Source: Corinectria fuckeliana | Taxonomy: Eukaryota; Ascomycota; Sordariomycetes; Hypocreales; Nectriaceae | Reading direction: 5' to 3' | Assembly (NCBI GenBank): GCA_019137255.1 | Contig: WPDH01000261.1 | Location: 232,702-296,701, forward strand | DNA: 64,000 nt | In this document: positions 57,708 to 64,000 of the stretch, piece after piece | How the letters are laid out: each line of letters begins with the position of its first letter | Position numbering within the stretch: the stretch's first letter is position 1 | The notes under the pieces: generated by a model | What the model was told of the DNA's origin: nothing | The model's input: only the letters and a program-made list of their open reading frames with translations | The model's database searches: none | Made by a program: the position numbers and the translations under genes

Positions 57708-57901
57708 TTTTCCACCCTACTGCCATGTACGAGGTAATTAGGCCAGAATAACAATTGAAAAGGCCGCCGCCAAAGCGCACGGAACTTGCCGTCCCAGCCT
57801 CCCAGACCCTGGAGCGTTTCAGGTTTCGGGAGCGTCCTGTCAAGGGGCGGGCCCTGCCCCCTCGCAAAACCACGCGATGCTACATACGCGGCACCGAGAA
57901 C

Positions 57902-57935
57902 AGAGAGAGAGAGAGAGAGAGAGATAGATAGATAG
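57902..57935. repeat. GA / GATA microsatellite
   Basis: An AG dinucleotide run passing into three GATA units, in non-coding DNA. Confidence 0.9.
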
Positions 57936-60900
57936 AAAAACTCCCTAAGCCCCTAGCTCGTACCACGCCTTAGTAGTGATCGTCGCGGCAGGGTTCATCG
58001 AGCCCCCAATGCTGCGGTGTGCGGTGAAGGGGAGCGAGTCTCCGTGCCGGCGCCATGGCTCCTAATTGACCCAAGGTGACACTTCCGATGAGGTGCTTTT
58101 CCTGGTGGGTAAGTGGTTCACAACGTTGGAGTCCATAGCGGACAGTAGCCTAGTCACCGTTGCGGATAGCTTCTCGCGGTACACTAGACTGGCTAGCGGT
58201 GCTCATCTACCCAGAGTTCCATCTCCGGGAAACACGTCTCGCTGCTGCATGCCTCTTCATCAAGACTAACAAGCAGGCCACAGACATCAACTTCACCCAC
58301 GTTTCAAGCTCTCCCTCGACGGCCGCAACCTCACGGCCAAGTGAATGCTCGTTCCCCCCAAAACTCCACAGTTCCAACCAGCATCGCAAGACACGGGGAA
58401 TGTGAAGCCCCCCCCCCCCCCCTGTGCTGTATGCACGCCGCCCCTTCGGGATCCTGGGCGATGCTCCCGCCTTCTTACCCGAGCGGGTGCTGGCTCCTCT
58501 GACGCGCAGTGCGACAGACGCGTCTAGGATTGTGTTTGTATGTAGGCTTCGAGTACCCTGGCCAGCCCCTTTGAGATCGGCATGTCGGTGCCACTTTGCG
58601 ATTGCTCGGTTCCCCGATTTCAGTTGGCCGGTTGGGGGCGTTGGAACGGGGTTGTAAGTCTGCCGAGTGTCACGGCGTGAGAAGGACTGGGTCTAGTTGA
58701 AGGAGTCTCGGCGTTCATCATTCGTAAGAAAAAGCCATTGGATTGATGTGTTCAGAGGCTGGGCACAATGATGTGGCCGAGCTAGGGTATCTGCTCAAAC
58801 CCATAAGTCGCCGTGTTCTTTCTTGATAACAGTTCAGAGGAAGAGGAACGAACGTCATGTTCGACAACTCGGGATAAAACAATAAGTGTGTTGCCGCATA
58901 TTTGCGAGTAAGACTGAACACACTGATAGATCAGCCGCGAGTAAGGGATTGGAATGAGGCTGAGGCAACTCTCCCAGCCAGAGGTATGGGGTAAAATATC
59001 ATATTATGTCGCCGGCCAAGTCAATAGATCATTATACACCCTAGACCTAATGTATATTCCAATTCTTTACCGTGGTCCGACTCTATGTTCTGTGTACACC
59101 TGTCGAACTAGTCGTCGATTTTCTTTTCGATACCCCGCGTGCAAGACCACTATTCTATGTAGGGTAGGTTAGTACTACGAAGACTGCCCCCATCACAACA
59201 CTGTCACTTCAGTAGATAATGCGTTAGTAACATGCTATATTCCGTCTCGTAACTGGTCGATACCACCAGCTAGTCTAGGGGACTATCACTGAAACTGCAG
59301 TTCTAGTCTTGGTCTCGTCACCTGTTATGGGAATGGCACTGTAGATCGGGCGGGTTTGTTCCCTGACAGTGGAACTGCGTGCTGTTGCTGGAAGCTGATA
59401 GAGGTAAACGATCTATGTACAGGCGACGGTCGACCTGTAACTCGCTTCCAGTGAAACTCGTCTTCCGTTAGCGGCTCAGTGAACCCGTGGCTAGCAGTGC
59501 GAACCTCGCAGAGGGACCGTCGACAAGGAGACAACCACGATCCAAGCAAGGCTTGTACCGAGGCAAAAGGCTGAGGACAATACAAGCAACACAGAATCAA
59601 ACTTGAAATCACATGTGAATAGTAGATGGATAGAAACCCTCAAAGGTCCTCTAATACAACACAGTGGTTATCGCAATCGTCACGGCGAGCGGCGCGGACT
59701 CATTGACCTGAGACTATAATACCAGCCCAGCCGAGCCTTTCAAGTGGTGCCTGACAAGATCTTTGGATGTTGGCTTTCAGGACGATTGGCGCAGCGATCC
59801 TGCCTTGGAGTGTGTGAGACTGAGAGATCACCAACTAATACGAGAACCTCTCAACGACCATGGGCATATGTGGATACGGATTAACGAAGTACTGGAACAG
59901 TGAGCAGCGAGCTTGAAGTGATGGGGGCCTCTATTTGATAGATTGCTCTCGGGACATCGTTGGGATCGAGTGACGGTATGCAGCTTCTCAACGGCACCGA
60001 CTGAACTGAATAGCACTCTAATCGAGTCAAGCCGCAGCCAGCTGTCCACCAATCGCCTCCGTAAACGGGACGGCAACACAACAGCGTTGTGTACCCTATC
60101 CAGAATGAATCAAGAGTTAGTACCTTTGGTCTCACGAGTAAAGGTGGTCCAAGTCGAAAAGAGGCCAGTGGCGAGACCACTAAACTCCCATGTTAGCAGC
60201 TGAAGCCCAATTGAAGCTGGCCGGCAACTATATATAGCCTTACTCGCGTAGCAATTCATCAAATTCACGACTGTAAGCCCATGGACTGAATGCGAAAATC
60301 CGGGTTGATCTTGAAGGCATCTGAACCCGAGGACGCACCGCGGGCGAGCAGCCCTGGTCTTGTGCCTGAAGCCCTCATACACATCCAAACAGACGAGTGG
60401 ACAGGTGACTCAACTCTCTGACCTTCTCCTTTTCTTCGGTTTCTTTCTATGCCTAGATTGTGTTCCCCTCTTCTTACGTCACCAGGTGCTGCCCCCCTAG
60501 ACACATAGGCACTCTCTTGGCAAGAAACAGCCGCCAGATCTAGAACAAAACGGCGGCCTCGTCGTAGGGGTACCGGTGTACTGAATGCCCTGAATAGATC
60601 GCCACCATCGCCGAAGAGCTTCTCTACAGTCACCGGCGCGGATAGGAACTCGCTTGACAACGGCGGCTTTCTTCTCGCCCAGCCTCGCCTCCGCGTCAAG
60701 AACCAGTTCTCTAGCCTAACTAGCCCACGAAGCGGTCACAAAGAGAATGGACCATTGCTTGTCCATCGAGGAGCATCACTTTGGTGAGATGCTCTATGTG
60801 GTCATATCTGAGCAGGGAAATTACTTGAATTGTCTTTCCCGGATTAGGAGTCTAATGGGCGATCCACACGACCCACGTTCGAAGAAGATGAAGGATGTAT

Positions 60901-63900
60901 CGTATAGCGAGGTTCGTCTTGAGCTTCACTACTGCTTCTTTGGTTTCCTCTCTGTCTTCTTCCCCTTCCCTTCTTCACTAGCTAGCCTCTTTCAAACCAC
61001 CCTCCACCTCTCACTTCCGCACATCCGTTACTGCAAGGCCGCTTGGTCTTAACACCATATGAAAACGAGTCAGGTCAGCGACATGTCTGCCTGAAAAAGA
61101 ACCCCGCAATACGCTCAAATATTCCCTAGTCGATCTCTCTAATAGCAGAGATCCTCAGTATATCTACTGTCATATACAAGGCATATCATAAAAGCGAATC
61201 AACAACTATAACTTGAATCCTAAACAGATGGCCTCTGTTGACGGGGATATTAGAACGCACCTCTAGCACGCGTGTACTAAACTTTGCTCCGTCTTTTGAA
61301 AGGTTGACTTGATAGCCGAGGAAATGATGATGGCTGATTTCCCTCTTCTATCCGACTATTTCATACTGATGACATACTGTGAGCCAGGGCGAAATTCCTA
61401 GATATGCTAACAACCATGCCAATGTACCTATTCAAGCTCGCTCAAAAGCCGAGCTTAAGCGATGACTACTTGAAGGTTGTAGAACCCCCCGAAGGGCCTG
61501 CAATATCAGTTGCCCGGGCAGCGGTGTGTTGCGGCGCCCGCCAAGTCCTTTGCTATAGAACGATACTCCTCGAAATCACGCTCAATGATCAGCAAGATCA
61601 TGTTATTTCTTCTCTCGGGTGGACGAGGTTCCTCACACTCCCTAGAACATAACCACCCGGGCTGAGGTAGTGAACTACCCAGACTAGACTAAACGGACTA
61701 ATCAGCTAAGCACACATGCAGGTTTTTAGCACGGCCTTCAAGTCGGGACTTGTGGAAGTTGGAGGTCGTGAGAGTAGGTGCAGGTTCCTCCTTCTATCTA
61801 GGTCATCTAGCCTACCTTTTTATACTGGCCAACAACTCGGTAAAGTACCAGGCCCACGAATGCGAAGGTTGATAACTTGGCCTATTGGAGGGATTGATCA
61901 ACGGTTGACCACCGACTGAATGAGCTACGAGGACTTTTCTGCGTAGAGCGAGGGATGGTCTAAATCGCAATTCAACTCAAGTCACTGCGACGCCATGAGG
62001 CCCTCTGACCGCGTTGGCAATGTCGTCCGACGACAAGCCAGGCGTTGTTGAACATGCTGAGAGAGGCGCTACAAAAAAAACACTGACTGTTGCGATCTGA
62101 CCTGAGTCAACTACAGTAAATATCCTAAGAAAACAACCCAGGTATGCTATCTAGGTAGTCCATCTTTTTCTTCTCCGCCTAGACTTAGAGGCCTTGTCAA
62201 GTCATCTCTGGTACAGGCATAGGGAAATCCCTTGACGTATAGGGAAGAAGCATGCAGTACAACGTAACCCATCAATCCATTCGACCGTTTCCACCTTTGC
62301 CTTGCCCTTTGCCTTGCATTTCAAATGCCTCTCTGAGCTTGGCCGCTACCATGTGCATATCTCAGGATCCTCCAAAAGTACATTGGTGCAGTAGCTCCGG
62401 GCTGCAAGGCAGATTCCGCCAAAGTGCAGCCGCATTAGTGGCCTCGGAGGATCGGAGGAGCCCAATAACTGCACTGATATATGCTCACCGTATGTCCTCA
62501 TTCGCTGCCCTGCCAGAAAGAGGGAGAGGCGCATACGGGTTAGCGGATGAGCTCTCCCGTGGTGCAAGGATATTATGCTGCTACATGCTCCGAGCGAGCC
62601 AATGAAAATGCTTAAAGGATGCCTTTATATGCAGCCCGTGTATTCGGCGCATGTGCTTGATTCCCCGAGGCAACTGATGGCCGACAATTGCATGATTGAA
62701 TCGACAGAAGGTGTCTACGTGTCTTGGTGTGATAAGAGGCACACATGCACCTCCTGCCAGTTCCCTGACTATGACGATGCAAGCTGCTGTTTCTCTTCAA
62801 AGTGCAAGTCTGCGCCTCCGAGGCAAACCGTCATGTGCGGCGTCACCCCACGGACCCGCGGTGTTTGTCGATGCCCTCGAACGATGCTCATCCCACTCCT
62901 CGCCATCGATAGCCGAGCTTGAGACTCGGCCCGCCTCGTTTCCCCCGGAGCACTTGCGCCAGTGGGTGCAGACTGCTTGCAGATGCTTGCAGAGAAAACA
63001 CGCCGAATGCCGTACCGATCGCCGTACCGATCGCCGAGGTCCAGAAAAGGGTTCCGGCCGGGGGGAAGAAACGCCCCGACATGATGGGCGGGGAACCGGA
63101 CCCCGGGCCATCTCCGGCCCGTCGGTCCAAACGATGGTTGCTTTGCTCGCGGGTTTATTAGGCTGCAACGGCTCGGCTGAGATCTGTCCATGCTGCAAGC
63201 GCAAAGTTGGCCGAACGGATGCATCCATCGAGAGAAAGGGGGAAAGTTGCCTCGCGTGAGAGACCCTTGCGCCTACTTTGGAGCAGTTGCGGGGCAAAGA
63301 GCAGAGCCTCCTCCCATTGCGAACCGGCGAGGCGATAGATGCTGTTTGGGGGCTGGGGAGTTCTGGTGCGGATGGAGACGGAGCCTACACAGTTCCCTCA
63401 CACCATCAGATTACGAGCACTAGGTGTGCCATTCTCTAATTGCACAGGGAAAGGTGAGGCAGGCGACAGGCAACCAGCCATCACGCCAATGGACCTACTT
63501 TACTTTACGTATAGACGAATTGACCCCCACCACCACCACATCACGCCGAGTCCCAGGTGCAGTGAGACTTAATCCCTCGTGCAAGAACCTCGATGCGTCA
63601 GAGCGAATCGAGCCGGAAATTACGTCGTTCTTTGCCTCGAGAGGCAACCTTACAGAAGCGCAGGCCAAAGGTTCCGTTTCCCTGTTGCCGCTGACGGGCG
63701 GACATTAGCATCATCGCCGTCGTCAGCAGCCGAGGGGGGGCTCGGACACCGCTTGCAACGCCAGAATGAAGGCAACCTTTGATCCATTCCGCGTGGCTTT
63801 TATTAATTACCCAACTACTCCGGCATGGCGCGGTTGCCTCGTCTGAAGCAACCCATGAGTCTCCGCTAGACGCCCATGCACATGCACCAGCACAGGGCAC

Positions 63901-64000
63901 GCGAGAAGGTGAAACAAGCGGTCAGGTCACATGAAGGGCACGCCATGCGCGGGCTTTGCCGCTTGCGCTTCGGTGAGCAGGCAACCGCGGAGAAGGCAAC

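Larger units (their letters stand above)
51852..64000. other. Gene-poor region, 12.1 kb, to window end
   Basis: No convincing gene was found on either strand. Contents seen: TCAC repeat (52755-52776), gap-like G tract (53654-53698), a 19-base G run (54116-54134), ATCC repeat near 54446-54464, a CT repeat (54851-54880) within a CT-rich zone (54.7-55.1 kb), TAGGTA and TACGTA motifs (54281-54310, 55737-55762, 55903-55936, 56637-56657), gap-like C tract (57638-57707) and a GA/GATA repeat (57902-57935). From 58.7 to 62.6 kb the DNA is AT-richer with broken frames; one 88-codon open stretch without ATG at about 60512-60775 has no known motif. The last 1.3 kb is GC-rich again. Confidence 0.5.

Noticed and set aside
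60512..60775. Open stretch with Arg-rich coding-like text
   Set aside because: No ATG, no splice context found and no recognised family.
62696..63259. 187-codon frame near the right end
   Set aside because: Begins at a non-ATG codon and overlaps equally long antisense frames; no domain.

Overview
The window looks like nuclear DNA of a filamentous ascomycete (Pezizomycotina, most likely Sordariomycetes). Reasons: short introns (about 40-110 nt) with GTANGT donors, CTAAC/CTGAC branch sites and CAG/TAG acceptors; GC-rich third positions; and typical fungal families (NIMA kinase, COMPASS Spp1, Sqt1, Tom5, a bZIP-DUF3425 factor, a FlbC-like C2H2 factor). I rebuilt the exons by hand from splice signals and reading frame. 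No database search was possible.

Left half (1-32 kb) is gene-dense, with 15 protein genes: a complex I NDUFA8-type subunit (runs off the left edge), Nup54/Nup57, a 50-residue three-exon TOM5, the WD40 ribosome-assembly factor SQT1, a single-pass membrane protein, SPP1, SCO1, a mitochondrial HAD hydrolase of the CECR5/HDHD5 type, a bZIP-DUF3425 factor, a zinc alcohol dehydrogenase, choline kinase, an ankyrin-double-BTB protein, NIMA kinase, a zinc-less MDR oxidoreductase and a small coiled-coil protein resembling a BLOC-1 subunit. They do not form a cluster or pathway. Mitochondrial functions recur (NDUFA8, TOM5, SCO1, the HAD protein). Several pairs share divergent promoters: NDUFA8/NUP57, SPP1/SCO1, bZIP/ADH and Ank-BTB/nimA.

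Right half (32-64 kb) holds only two convincing protein genes: a glycine-rich-domain (DUF1399-type) protein at 39.6-41.6 kb and a FlbC-like C2H2 factor at 50.8-51.9 kb. The rest is gene-poor and rich in microsatellites, CT-rich leader-like tracts, long C or G runs and small palindromes built from TAGGTACCTA and TACGTA. No convincing rRNA, tRNA, CRISPR array, virus or intact transposon was seen.

Four poly-C or poly-G tracts carry an internal NN and look like contig joins. One lies in an intron of the Ank-BTB gene. Other points of note are a perfect 130-bp tandem duplication, a minimal two-codon uORF before nimA, an in-frame 57-nt intron in SPP1 and a long first intron in choline kinase. I found no clear evidence of a wholly new biological system. 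The sharp change in gene density around the FlbC-like regulator is the pattern most worth testing.
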